A DNA stretch of 64,000 nt from Methylocapsa acidiphila B2 (GTDB lineage Bacteria > Pseudomonadota > Alphaproteobacteria > Rhizobiales > Beijerinckiaceae). This document shows, piece by piece, positions 16,653-25,876 of this stretch; within the stretch, counting starts at the first letter, position 1, and every line of letters begins with the position of its first letter. Where the stretch lies: assembly GCF_000427445.1 (NCBI RefSeq), contig NZ_KE386496.1, positions 2,433,504-2,497,503 of the forward strand, written 5' to 3'. The notes under the pieces were generated by a model. The model ran no database searches, had not been told where the DNA came from, and saw nothing but the letters and a program-made list of their open reading frames with translations. The position numbers and the translations under genes are program-made.

Positions 16653-18020
16653 TCAGAAAACGCAGTCTTCAAAGGCCGGCTCGACGCTCCCGCCCCAACT
16701 TGTCTTATAGGCCTCGATGAGACGCTCGGCTTCGGTGCGCCCGGCGGCGACCGCGTCGAGCGGATCGAGGAAATAGGCTTCGTCGCGGCTCAATGCGTCG
16801 CGCCGCCCCCGCGCGGCGAGTCCGGCGCGCGCGATCGCCAAGGCCTCGCGGGCGACGCCGCGCAGCGGCCGCCCGGCAACTTGCGCTTCGAGCCCGAGGC
16901 GCGGAACGTCCGCCCGCAATTTGTCGCGCGCCTCGGCGCTCCATCCCTTGACGAGATCCCAAGCGGCGTCGAGCGACGACGGCTCATAAAGAAGGCCTGT
17001 GAAAAAGGCCGGCAAGGCGGTCAGGAACGGGCGCGGCCCGACATCCGCCCCGCGCATTTCGAGATAGCGCTTCAGCCGCACCTCGGGAAAAATCGTCGAG
17101 AGATGATTGGCCCAATCGGAGAGGACGGCGCGCTCGCCCGGCAGGCGCGCGAGCGTCCCATTGAGCAAATCGCGAAAGTTCGAGCCCGCAACATCGTGAT
17201 ACAGGTCGTCGCGCTTGACAAAATAGAGCGGCACATCGAGGGCGTAGTCGACATAGCGCTCGAAGCCCATGCCATCCTCGAAGACGAAAGGCAGCATCCC
17301 GGTGCGGGCCGCGTCCGTGTCGCGCCAAACCTCCGCGCGCGCGGACAGGAAACCATTCAGCTTGCCGTCGGAGAAGGGTGAATTGGCGAAAAGCGCCGCC
17401 GCGAGCGGCTGCAAGGCGAGCGACAGGCGAAACTTCTTGACCATGTCGGCTTCGCTCGAGAAGTCGAAATTGGCCTGGACAGTCGAGGTGCGAAACATCA
17501 TGTCGAGGCCGCGTTCGCCGACCTTAAGCATATAGCGGGCCATAATTTCATAGCGCTGCTTCGGCATGACCGGGGTGTCGGCGAGGCGCCATTTGGGGCT
17601 CATGCCGAGCGACAGAAACCCTATGCCGAGTGGTCCGGCTACGTTTTCGAGAGCGGCGAAATGCCGATCGAGTTCGGCCTCGGTTTCATGAATGGTCGAC
17701 ACGGGCGCGCCAGACAGCTCAAATTGGCCGCCCGGCTCGAGCGAGATCGCGCCGCCGCCCACCTCATCATAAAGCCCGATAACGTTGTCGCCGTCGCGAA
17801 TTTCGGTCCAGCCGAGAGCGGCCTCCATCCCCTCGAGCAGGGCGCGGATTCCAGTTTCTCCCCCATAGGGCACCGGAGAATGATCGGCGCGGCGGAACGG
17901 AAATTTTTCATGCTCCGTGCCAACCCGGAAAGCTTCCGGCGGCTTCGAGCCGGCCTCGAACCAAGCGACAAGCTCATCGCGCGACGCGATAGGCGTGGAA
18001 TCCGATACGTCGCGAGCCAT
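16653..18020 (-). CDS. gshA: Glutamate-cysteine ligase (plant/alphaproteobacterial type)
   Basis: From ATG 18020 (MARDVSDSTPIASRDELVAWFEAG) the enzyme has 455 residues, the usual size for class III ligases. Conserved blocks include RVGTEHEKFPF, GGAISLEPGGQFELSGAP, FLSLGMSPKW, MFRTSTVQANFDFSSE and YLEMRGADVGP. It makes gamma-glutamylcysteine, the first step of glutathione synthesis. The frame is open a further 74 codons upstream, but that segment is Ser/Arg/Ala-rich and lies in the gap shared with hrpB. It is divergently transcribed from hrpB. Confidence 0.95.
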   Translation of the reverse strand: MARDVSDSTPIASRDELVAWFEAGSKPPEAFRVGTEHEKFPFRRADHSPVPYGGETGIRALLEGMEAALGWTEIRDGDNVIGLYDEVGGGAISLEPGGQFELSGAPVSTIHETEAELDRHFAALENVAGPLGIGFLSLGMSPKWRLADTPVMPKQRYEIMARYMLKVGERGLDMMFRTSTVQANFDFSSEADMVKKFRLSLALQPLAAALFANSPFSDGKLNGFLSARAEVWRDTDAARTGMLPFVFEDGMGFERYVDYALDVPLYFVKRDDLYHDVAGSNFRDLLNGTLARLPGERAVLSDWANHLSTIFPEVRLKRYLEMRGADVGPRPFLTALPAFFTGLLYEPSSLDAAWDLVKGWSAEARDKLRADVPRLGLEAQVAGRPLRGVAREALAIARAGLAARGRRDALSRDEAYFLDPLDAVAAGRTEAERLIEAYKTSWGGSVEPAFEDCVF

Positions 18021-18302
18021 TTCCAAACTTTCAGTTGCGCAATCGCCGTCCAGCCCGAACAGGCTGGGTCGAGACCGCGATGCAAGATCTGATCTCGATC
18101 CAGCCGCAAGGCTCCCGCGAGCCGCCGAAGCCGCGATCTGCGATCGAGCTTCGAGCCATCGCGCCGAGGTTTCCGAGCGAGAGGACGGACCTTGCCGATC
18201 CGCCGCCGGACGCTTCATAGGCGGGCGGGCGATCCGGCGCAATGAGCCCCCACGATCGAAGAGGCTTCCGCTGCGCCGACGCGGCGATTTCTCGACCCGG
18301 CC

Positions 18303-20804
18303 ATGCTAAACGCCGGGGGCATGACAAGTTTTACGCCCCCCCTTCCGATCGACGCCGTCCTCGACGAGATCAAGGCCGCGCTCGCGGCGCGCGTCAAGGC
18401 GGTCTTGGTCGCACCGCCCGGCGCCGGCAAGACCACGCGCATCCCGCTGGTCCTGATGGACCAGCCCTTCGTCGCTGGCCGCAAGATCCTCCTTCTCGAA
18501 CCTCGCCGCATCGCCGCGAGGGCGGCAGCCGAACGCATGGCCGCGACGCTCGGCGAGCGCGTCGGCGCGACCGTCGGACTGCGGGTGCGCGCCCAATCCC
18601 TGGTCTCGGCGCAAACCCGCATCGAGGTCGTGACCGAGGGCGTGTTCACGCGAATGATTCTTGACGACCCTTCGCTCTCCGGCGTCGCCCTGGTCATTTT
18701 TGACGAGTTTCACGAACGCTCGCTCGACGCCGATCTTGGCCTCGCCCTGGCGCTCGACGTCGCCGGCGCGCTCCGCGACGATCTGCGCCTCCTCGTCATG
18801 TCGGCGACGCTCGACGGCGCCCGGGTCGCGCAACTTCTCGACCAAGCGCCGGTGATTTTGAGCGAGGGACGCGCGTTCCCGGTCGAGACGATCTATCTCG
18901 GCCGCGACCCGAATGTCCGGATTGAGGCGGCGGTCGCCGCCGCGACCCTGCGCGCGCTCAGCGAGCAAAGCGGCTCCATTCTGGCGTTCCTTCCCGGCCA
19001 AGGCGAAATCAATCGCTCCGCCAGCCTTTTGGCCGAGCGGCTCGGCGATTCCGCCGTCGAGATCGCCCCACTTTACGGCGCGATCGACAAGGCGGCGCAG
19101 GACCGCGCGATCGCGCCGGCGCGGCCGCCACGTCGAAAGATCGTGCTCGCGACCTCCATCGCCGAAACCTCCCTGACGATCGACGGCGTCAGGGTCGTCA
19201 TCGATTCCGGCCTGACGCGAACGCCGCGATTCGAGCCTGATCTCGGCTTGACGCGGCTGGAGACGGTTAGGGTCTCGCGCGCGGCCGCCGATCAGCGCCA
19301 AGGCCGCGCCGGACGCACCGAGCCCGGCGCCTGCTATCGCTTGTGGGAGGCGGAGGCGACCGGCGCGCTCGCGCCCTTCTCGACGCCGGAGATCCTTGCA
19401 GCCGACCTTTCCGGGCTTGTGCTCGATCTCGCCCTTTGGGGCGTTCGCGACCCATCGAGCCTTCGATGGCTCGATCCGCCGCCGTCTCCCGCCCTCAAGG
19501 AAGCGCGCGCGCTGCTGCGCGAGATCGGCGCCCTCGACGGCGAGGGCGCTCTGACCGATAAAGGCCGCGCCATCGCCGGGATCGCCGCCCCGCCTCGCCT
19601 CGCCGCCATGATCGTCGGCGCCGCTCAGGAAGGCGAAGCTCTCGCGGCCGCCGAGGTCGCGGCTCTGGTCGTCGAGCGAGGCCTCGGCGGCGATTCGCCC
19701 GATCTCGCCCTGCGCCTGGAGCGCTTTCGGCGCGAGCGCTCGCCGCGCGCCGAGGATGCGCGGCGTTTGGCGCGCGGCTTTTCCGCCCGCGCCGGCGGAA
19801 AACCGAGATCGCAAGCGCCATGCGAAAGCGCGATGGGCTGCGGCCTCCTGCTCGCCCGCGCCTTCCCCGACCGCATCGCCAAGGCGCGCGGCAAGCCGGG
19901 CGAGTTTTTGATGGCGAATGGCCGCGCAGCCCTGCTCGAGCCGCAAGAGCCCCTTGCGCGGGAACCGTTTCTCGCCATCGGCGAAATCGCCGGCCGGGCC
20001 GGCGCCGCGCGCATTCTGCTCGCCGCCGCGCTGGACTTGTCAGAGATCGAGAAAGTCGCGGGCAACCAGATCGCGATCGAGGATGAATGCGCTTTCGATC
20101 CTGAGCGGGCCGCGCTGCGGGCGCGTCGCCGGCGTCGGCTCGGCGCGCTGATTTTGAACGAGCAAAACCTGCCCGTCGCGCCGGGGCCGAAAAGCGCCCG
20201 CGCGCTGGCGGAAGGCGTCGCTGCCCTCGGGATCCACAGGCTTCCTTTCAGCAAGAGCCTGACTCAGTGGCGCGATCGGGTTCATTTTTTGCGCCGAAGC
20301 GAAGGCGACGACGCCTGGCCGGATCTCTCGGACGCGGCGCTCGCCAAAACCGCCTCGGATTGGCTTGCGCCATTCGTCGAAGACAAGACGGCGCTCGCCG
20401 AGATCGGCCCAGACGCTCTGGAGCAGGCTGTGAAAAGCCTTTTGCCATGGGATCTGCGCCGGCGCCTCGACGACGAAGCCCCGACCCATTTCGACACACC
20501 TGCAGGTTCGCGCGTCCCGCTCGACTATTCAGCCGAAACGGGGCCAACCCTCTCAGTCCGGGTGCAGGAGTTATTCGGCCTCACGCGCCATCCGGCCATC
20601 GCCAAAGGCCGGGCGCCATTGACGCTGGAGCTCCTCTCCCCGGCGTCGCGCCCGATCCAGATCACGCGCGATCTGCCGGGCTTCTGGAAGGGCTCCTGGG
20701 CGGCGGTGAAGGCCGAGATGAAAGGACGCTATCCGCGCCATTCATGGCCGGACGACCCGGCGGCCGCCGCGCCGACGACGCGCGCCAAGCCGCGCGGCGC
20801 ATGA
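18303..20804 (+). CDS. hrpB: ATP-dependent helicase HrpB (DEAH/RHA family)
   Basis: The helicase is 833 residues long. Motif I is APPGAGKTTRIPL, motif II is FDEFHERSLDADLGLAL (DEFH variant), motif III is VMSATLDG and motif VI is QRQGRAGRTEPGACYRL. The C-terminal HrpB domain contains YSAETGPTLSVRVQELFG and ends near RYPRHSWPDDP. HrpB is an RNA-helicase-like protein of uncertain cellular role, widespread in proteobacteria. The start may be ATG 18303 or ATG 18321. It converges with ugd, with a strong hairpin between them. Confidence 0.95.
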   Translation: MLNAGGMTSFTPPLPIDAVLDEIKAALAARVKAVLVAPPGAGKTTRIPLVLMDQPFVAGRKILLLEPRRIAARAAAERMAATLGERVGATVGLRVRAQSLVSAQTRIEVVTEGVFTRMILDDPSLSGVALVIFDEFHERSLDADLGLALALDVAGALRDDLRLLVMSATLDGARVAQLLDQAPVILSEGRAFPVETIYLGRDPNVRIEAAVAAATLRALSEQSGSILAFLPGQGEINRSASLLAERLGDSAVEIAPLYGAIDKAAQDRAIAPARPPRRKIVLATSIAETSLTIDGVRVVIDSGLTRTPRFEPDLGLTRLETVRVSRAAADQRQGRAGRTEPGACYRLWEAEATGALAPFSTPEILAADLSGLVLDLALWGVRDPSSLRWLDPPPSPALKEARALLREIGALDGEGALTDKGRAIAGIAAPPRLAAMIVGAAQEGEALAAAEVAALVVERGLGGDSPDLALRLERFRRERSPRAEDARRLARGFSARAGGKPRSQAPCESAMGCGLLLARAFPDRIAKARGKPGEFLMANGRAALLEPQEPLAREPFLAIGEIAGRAGAARILLAAALDLSEIEKVAGNQIAIEDECAFDPERAALRARRRRRLGALILNEQNLPVAPGPKSARALAEGVAALGIHRLPFSKSLTQWRDRVHFLRRSEGDDAWPDLSDAALAKTASDWLAPFVEDKTALAEIGPDALEQAVKSLLPWDLRRRLDDEAPTHFDTPAGSRVPLDYSAETGPTLSVRVQELFGLTRHPAIAKGRAPLTLELLSPASRPIQITRDLPGFWKGSWAAVKAEMKGRYPRHSWPDDPAAAAPTTRAKPRGA

Positions 20805-20864
20805 TTACGGCTTCTCGCGCCGAGCGGGATGACGCCGAACCGCATCCCGATCCACATCACGGGA

Positions 20865-20904
20865 CTCGACGTTGCGATGATTTCGAGTTCATCGCAACGT
20901 CGAG
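20865..20904. terminator. Perfect 16-bp hairpin between convergent hrpB and ugd, probable bidirectional terminator
   Basis: The arms CTCGACGTTGCGATGA (20865-20880) and its exact reverse complement (20889-20904) are separated by eight bases. There is no long T run on either side, so intrinsic termination is not certain. The place, in the 115-base gap between two convergent stops, fits a bidirectional terminator or a processed 3'-end hairpin. Confidence 0.6.
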
Positions 20905-20919
20905 CTTCAAACCGAAGCG

Positions 20920-22242
20920 TCAGCTCTTGACCGGAGCCGTTCCGCGGCCGACGCCGGCATAGATAAAGTCGCGCCGCTCGAGCTCCGCCGGCTCATAGAT
21001 ATTGCGCAGATCGACGAGGATCGGCGCGGTCAGGAGCGATTTGATGCGGTCGAGGTCGAGCGCGCGGAACGCATCCCACTCGGTGACGATCACCAGCGCG
21101 TCCGCCTTGTCGCAGCAGGAATAGGGGTCGTAATAATAAGTGAGGTTGTCGAGGACATGGCGGGCTTGGTCCATGCCCTCGGGATCGAAGGCGTTGATTT
21201 GCGCGCCGCCATCCTGAAGCGCGGTGATGATCGAGATCGCCGGCGAATCCCGCATGTCGTCCGTGTTCGGCTTGAAGGTGAGCCCGAGCACCGCGATCGT
21301 CTTGCCGCGCACGGATCCGCCGAGCGCGGCGAAAACCTTGCGGGCCATGGCGCGCTTGCGCTGATCATTGACCGCAGAGACCGTCTCGACAATGCGAATC
21401 GGCGCGCCGAAATCCTGAGCCGTCTTGATCAAGGCCTGCGTGTCCTTGGGAAAGCAGGAGCCGCCATAGCCTGGCCCGGCGTGAAGGAATTTTGAGCCAA
21501 TGCGCTTGTCGAGGCCGATGCCGCGCGCGACATCCTGCACATTGGCGCCGACCTGCTCGCAGAGATCCGCGATCTCGTTGATGAAGGTGATCTTGGTGGC
21601 GAGAAAGGCATTGGCGGCGTATTTGGTCAGTTCGGAGGTGCGGCGGCTCGTGATGACGAACGGCGCCTGGTTGAGGTAGAGCGGCCTATAGACCTCCTTC
21701 ATAACGGCCTCGGCGCGCTCGTCGTTGACGCCCACGACAATGCGGTCGGGCCGCTTGAAATCGTCGATCGCAGCGCCTTCGCGCAGGAATTCCGGGTTGG
21801 AGACGACCGCGAATTCAGCGTCCGGACGGGCTTCGCGAATGATGCGCTCGACCTCGTCGCCCGTGCCGACCGGAACCGTCGATTTGGTGACGACGACGGT
21901 GAAGCCGTTGAGCCCCGCGGCGATGGCCCGCGCCGCTTGATAGACGAAGGTCAGATCCGCATGGCCGTCGCCGCGACGGGACGGCGTGCCGACCGCAATG
22001 AAAACCGCCTGCGCGCCGCTGACGGCGGCGGTGAGATCGGTCGAGAAGGACAGGCGCTGCTGGCGAACGTTATTGGCGACGAGCTCCTGCAAGCCCGGCT
22101 CGTAAATCGGCATCTTGCCGGCCTTCAGCGCTTCGATTTTTTTCTCATCCGTGTCGATGCAGCTGACAGTATGCCCGAAATCAGCGAGACATGCTCCCGA
22201 GACAAGGCCCACGTAGCCGGAACCGACCATAGCGATATGCAT
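20920..22242 (-). CDS. ugd: UDP-glucose 6-dehydrogenase
   Basis: From ATG 22242 (MHIAMVGSGYVGLVSGACLADFG) the enzyme has 440 residues. The NAD-binding GxGYVG loop is at the N-terminus. The catalytic cysteine lies in GPGYGGSCFPKDTQALI. The C-terminal UDP-binding domain includes VLGLTFKPNTDDMRDSPA. It oxidises UDP-glucose to UDP-glucuronate for polysaccharide or lipid modification. No other polysaccharide genes are near it. The frame extends to 22263, but the extra seven residues do not fit the family start. Confidence 0.95.
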   Translation of the reverse strand: MHIAMVGSGYVGLVSGACLADFGHTVSCIDTDEKKIEALKAGKMPIYEPGLQELVANNVRQQRLSFSTDLTAAVSGAQAVFIAVGTPSRRGDGHADLTFVYQAARAIAAGLNGFTVVVTKSTVPVGTGDEVERIIREARPDAEFAVVSNPEFLREGAAIDDFKRPDRIVVGVNDERAEAVMKEVYRPLYLNQAPFVITSRRTSELTKYAANAFLATKITFINEIADLCEQVGANVQDVARGIGLDKRIGSKFLHAGPGYGGSCFPKDTQALIKTAQDFGAPIRIVETVSAVNDQRKRAMARKVFAALGGSVRGKTIAVLGLTFKPNTDDMRDSPAISIITALQDGGAQINAFDPEGMDQARHVLDNLTYYYDPYSCCDKADALVIVTEWDAFRALDLDRIKSLLTAPILVDLRNIYEPAELERRDFIYAGVGRGTAPVKS

Positions 22243-22582
22243 TTTTGACCCCCAGAAACCCAAGACGAGGGCAGCCTTAGCACGCCCCGAAGAAGACTTG
22301 AAGCAACCATGAGTTCGGACGTGTTACAGAGGCATGACAGAACTATCCTGGACGCGCAGTTTGCGGCGGCCGCGTCTCGGAGACTTGGACAAATCGAGCT
22401 AGACCATGTGTTCTGGCTGGGAGGGCCGCCCTTTTTTGCTACGTGCGTTGGCTCACGAGAACTTTGCGGCGAATCGATCCATGATCCTGAAGACGATCGA
22501 CGGAGATCGGAAATTGGGCGCGGAAATGGGCCGAACGCGCTCTTCCGCCGCCGAGACTGCTGACAGAAAGGGCGGCTAGCGC
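22243..22582. other. Intergenic region between ugd and the flavoprotein gene; no gene supported
   Basis: This stretch of 340 bases lies between divergent genes, so both promoters should be here. A plus-strand frame at 22309-22563 could encode 84 residues beginning MSSDVLQRHD, but it has no recognisable ribosome site or family features. I see no clear operator or RNA structure. Confidence 0.45.
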
Positions 22583-23992
22583 ATGGCGGGAACATTGCAA
22601 CCGGATCTCTGCATCGTCGGCGGCGGCGCCAGCGGCCTCGCGCTCGCGGCCGCCGCGTCGTCCCGCGGACTGTCCGTCGTCCTCGTCGAAAGTGGCGAGA
22701 TAGGCGGCGACCGCCTGGCGCAATGGGTCCCGAGCCTCGCCCTTTTGGCGGCGAGCCGCAGCAACGAGCCGAAGGTTGATTTCGCGCAGGCCCGCGCGCA
22801 AATCGCCGCCGCCGTCGCCAGGATCGCGCCGAATTATTCCGTCGCTCGGCTTGAAGCCTGGAACGTTCGACTCATCCGCGCGCGAGGACGGTTCACGCGC
22901 CCGGACACGCTCGACGCCGCCGGGACGACGATTAAGGCCGGCCATTTCGCCGTCGCGACAGGCGCCGGGGCCAAGATCTTGCCCGTGCAGGGGCTCGACT
23001 TGGTCAGGCCCCTGAGCTGCGCGGAGCTTTGCCGGCTGGAAGAGGCGCCAAGTCGGTTGATCGTGATTGGCGGCGATCCACAGGGGATCGCGCTGGCGCA
23101 AGCGATGCGCCGGCTCGGGGCAGAGGCGGTGATTCTGGCGCCCGAGAAGCTGCTGGCGCCGCTGGACGAAGAACTCGTCGCGCCGGTTCGAGATCAATTG
23201 GCCCGCGACGGCGTCCGTGTCCTTGAAAATATCAAAATTCACAGGCTGGAGCCGCTGGCGGACGGCCTTTGCGTCGTCTTCGTGCGCGCTCCAAACGGTG
23301 ACGCCCCCCCAGCCAAGGTCGAGAGGGAGACGATCGAAGGCTCGCACCTCCTGATCGCCGGCGGGCGAATCCCGGTCGTCGAGGGTGTCGGCCTTGGGGC
23401 GGCGCGGGTGCGCTATGACGCCGCAGGCATTTGGGTCGATGCCGAACTGCGGACGCGAAACCGACGGATCTCCGCGATCGGCGCCGTCGCTAAAGGCCCT
23501 CGGTCGGCCGGCGCCGCCGACAGTCACGCGCAGATCGTCCTACGGTATCTCCTTCACCCCGGATTTCGGCTCCCCCTCGAGGGCGCGCCATTCCCTACGG
23601 TCGCCCGAACCATCATGACCGACCCCGAAATCGCCGTGACCGGCCTTTCGGAGGCGGAAGCGCGGGAGAGGCGGCGCGCCATCCGCGTGCTGCGCTGGCC
23701 CTTCTGCGAGACGGATCGCGCGCGCGTCGACGGCGCGGCGAGGGGTCATGTCAAGCTGATCACCGCCGCAAGCGGAAAAATTCTCGGAGCGGGAATCGTC
23801 GGACCTGCGGCAGGGGAGTTGATCAATCTCTGCACGCTCGCCATATCCAAGGGGATGAGCGCCACAGATCTAGCTTCGATCATGGTTCCCTATGCGTCGC
23901 TAGCCGACGCAGTGCGTCAGGCCGCCGCGGCGCAGGACGGCAATGAGCGGCCGGGGCTTGCTCGAGGCCTCTTGCGCCTGCTCGGACGGTGA
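22583..23992 (+). CDS. Dihydrolipoamide-dehydrogenase-like flavoprotein lacking the redox disulfide
   Basis: The protein has 469 residues with the fold of class I pyridine nucleotide-disulfide oxidoreductases. It has the FAD loop CIVGGGASGLALAAAAS, the NAD(P)-binding segment LIVIGGDPQGIALAQAMRRLG and a C-terminal dimerisation domain with TDPEIAVTGLSEAEA and HVKLITAASGKILGAGIVGPAAGELI. Where relatives have GGTCLNVGCIPSK, this chain reads GGDRLAQWVPSLALL (about residues 41-55), so both redox cysteines are gone. The HP dyad region near the C-terminus is also altered. It cannot act as a normal disulfide reductase. It overlaps the start of the sensor kinase gene, so the two are translationally linked. 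Confidence 0.88.
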   Translation: MAGTLQPDLCIVGGGASGLALAAAASSRGLSVVLVESGEIGGDRLAQWVPSLALLAASRSNEPKVDFAQARAQIAAAVARIAPNYSVARLEAWNVRLIRARGRFTRPDTLDAAGTTIKAGHFAVATGAGAKILPVQGLDLVRPLSCAELCRLEEAPSRLIVIGGDPQGIALAQAMRRLGAEAVILAPEKLLAPLDEELVAPVRDQLARDGVRVLENIKIHRLEPLADGLCVVFVRAPNGDAPPAKVERETIEGSHLLIAGGRIPVVEGVGLGAARVRYDAAGIWVDAELRTRNRRISAIGAVAKGPRSAGAADSHAQIVLRYLLHPGFRLPLEGAPFPTVARTIMTDPEIAVTGLSEAEARERRRAIRVLRWPFCETDRARVDGAARGHVKLITAASGKILGAGIVGPAAGELINLCTLAISKGMSATDLASIMVPYASLADAVRQAAAAQDGNERPGLARGLLRLLGR

Positions 23993-25503
23993 AGGCTATG
24001 AGCGATCTCGCAATGCCTCCGGGCGATCGGCTGGCCGCGCCGACGGCGCGACGCGCGCGGGCGAGCCGCGTCCAGATCCGATTCGGTCTCACGACCCGGC
24101 TGCTTGTCCTGATGGCGGCTTTTGTGATGGTCGCGGCGACATTGATCTATCTGCCCGCCGTCGCCACCTTTCGTGACTTTTGGCTGCGCAACCGGCTCAG
24201 CGCGGCTTATACGGCTGCGCTCGTGCTCGAGGCGGCGCCGCACGCCATGGCGCCCGAGCACCTATCTCGGCAATTGCTCGACAGCGTCGGCGCGCGGATC
24301 ATCGTTCTCAGCGTGCATGGGACCAAGCGAATCCTGGCCGCCAGCGAATTGCCCGCCGCAGTCGACGAAGTCTATGATCTGCGCGAACCGACTTTCTTCT
24401 CTTCCGTCGTCGGTGCGATCCAGACGCTCGCCGCGCCAAACGGCCGCTTTCTCACCGTCGTCGGCGAGGCGCCCATGGGCGGCGAATCGGTCGCCATCAC
24501 CATGGAGGAGGGTCCGTTAAAGCGCGCGATGGCGGGCTATTCGCTTCGCCTTCTTGCAAATACGCTCGTCATGTCGGCAGTCGTGGCCGGCCTTGCGGCC
24601 GTCGCCTTCCATCGCATGATCTTGCGGCCGGTCCGACGCCTGACGGACAGTCTCGCCGGCTTCGGCGCCGATCCCGAAAACGCGTCCCGGATCATCGTAC
24701 CGTCCGGCGGCAATCACGAGATCGGCGAAGCCGAAGCCGAGCTCGCCGTCATGCAAGAGGCGCTGGCGCGCGAGCTGAACCAGAAAAAGCATCTTGCCGC
24801 GCTGGGCCTCGCCGTAGCGAAGATCAACCATGACATGCGCAATATGCTGGCCTCGGCGCAGCTCCTCTCCGACCGTCTCGCCAATGTGACGGATCCACTA
24901 GCGCAACGGCTCGCGCCCAAGCTTGTCGCGACGCTCGATCGGGCGATCCGCTTTTGCCAGGCGACCTTGGCCTATGGCCGCGCCGTCGACGAGCCGCCGA
25001 AGATGCAGCGCTTCGCTTTGCGCCCGGTGGTCGTCGACGCCATCGAGAGCCTGGGCCTCGAGGGACGGACAAGCGTCGAGATCCGCAATGAGCTCGGCGA
25101 AGATTACGAAATCGTCGCTGATCCAGAGCAGATTTTTCGGGTGGTCATGAACCTTGTGCGCAACGCCGTCGAGGCGCTTCAGAGCGCGGGCCCTGCGCCG
25201 GAGCAAAAGGCGCTGGTTCGCGTCACCGGCTATTGGGAGCCGGAGGCTGCCGTGATTGAGGTCGCCGACAATGGCCCGGGGGTGCCTGCGGCCGCGCGGG
25301 CGAAGCTTTTCACCGCTTTTTTCAGCTCGAGCCGCGCCGGCGGAACCGGCCTCGGCCTCGTGATCGCGGCCGATCTTGTCCGGGCGCATGGCGGCGAGAT
25401 CGCGCTTGTTCCACCCGCCAAGGATCAGCCTTTCGGCGCGCGGTTTCGCATTACCCTTCCGCAGCGGGACGCGAACGGCGCGGTAGAATCGCTTGATCGA
25501 TGA
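23989..25503 (+). CDS. HAMP-domain sensor histidine kinase
   Basis: The product is about 504 residues (GTG 23989; ATG 23998 is an equally good start). Two membrane helices (TRLLVLMAAFVMVAATLIYL and LANTLVMSAVVAGLAAVAF) flank a periplasmic sensor region of about 140 residues. A HAMP segment (LRPVRRLTDSLAGFG) follows. The H box is AVAKINHDMRNMLASAQLL. The ATPase boxes are NLVRNAVEALQ, VADNGPGVPAA and GGTGLGLVIAADLV. It autophosphorylates the histidine in INHDMRN. No response regulator is next to it, so it is an orphan here. It shares four bases with the upstream flavoprotein gene. Confidence 0.92.
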   Translation: MKAMSDLAMPPGDRLAAPTARRARASRVQIRFGLTTRLLVLMAAFVMVAATLIYLPAVATFRDFWLRNRLSAAYTAALVLEAAPHAMAPEHLSRQLLDSVGARIIVLSVHGTKRILAASELPAAVDEVYDLREPTFFSSVVGAIQTLAAPNGRFLTVVGEAPMGGESVAITMEEGPLKRAMAGYSLRLLANTLVMSAVVAGLAAVAFHRMILRPVRRLTDSLAGFGADPENASRIIVPSGGNHEIGEAEAELAVMQEALARELNQKKHLAALGLAVAKINHDMRNMLASAQLLSDRLANVTDPLAQRLAPKLVATLDRAIRFCQATLAYGRAVDEPPKMQRFALRPVVVDAIESLGLEGRTSVEIRNELGEDYEIVADPEQIFRVVMNLVRNAVEALQSAGPAPEQKALVRVTGYWEPEAAVIEVADNGPGVPAAARAKLFTAFFSSSRAGGTGLGLVIAADLVRAHGGEIALVPPAKDQPFGARFRITLPQRDANGAVESLDR

Positions 25504-25799
25504 AGGCATGCTTTTTAGGCTGCGGCGGACGTCCCGACGCCCAATCGAATTTCCGCACGCCATGCTTTCTTGGCAAAAGCGCTATTGCCAGGATCGCCCA
25601 GAGCCGGTAAACCACGCCTCGCTCGAACCGCGATCCAGGCTCACGCTCGGATCGACCGACTGGGTCGTGCGATCACGCCCGACCGTCGGAATTGGGGTCG
25701 CCACCAGAAGCGCCATATGCTTCAATGTCGGCGAGCGTCTTTTTCGTGTGGTCCGAGTGAAGCTCGGATGCGCATTTCAGGGGAAGACGTAAATCACAG

Positions 25800-25876
25800 G
25801 CGCCCGTAGCTCAGCTGGATAGAGCACTAGACTACGAATCTAGGGGTCAGGAGTTCGAATCTCTTCGGGCGCGCCA
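25800..25876 (+). tRNA. tRNA-Arg(ACG)
   Basis: The 77-base cloverleaf is complete. The acceptor stem is GCGCCCG with CGGGCGC, the D arm is GCTC/GAGC, the anticodon arm is CTAGA/TCTAG with loop CTACGAA giving anticodon ACG, the T arm is AGGAG...CTCTT with TTCGAAT, and CCA is encoded. A mobile element appears to begin directly after its 3' end, so this is the likely chromosomal attachment site, with the tRNA left intact. Confidence 0.97.

Noticed and set aside
22309-22563. Plus-strand frame of 84 codons upstream of the flavoprotein
   Set aside because: No ribosome site, no recognisable motif, and it occupies the divergent promoter region.
25493-25792. Frame of 99 codons between the histidine kinase and the tRNA
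   Set aside because: Composition and sequence look like non-coding DNA, and it overlaps the kinase end in another frame.
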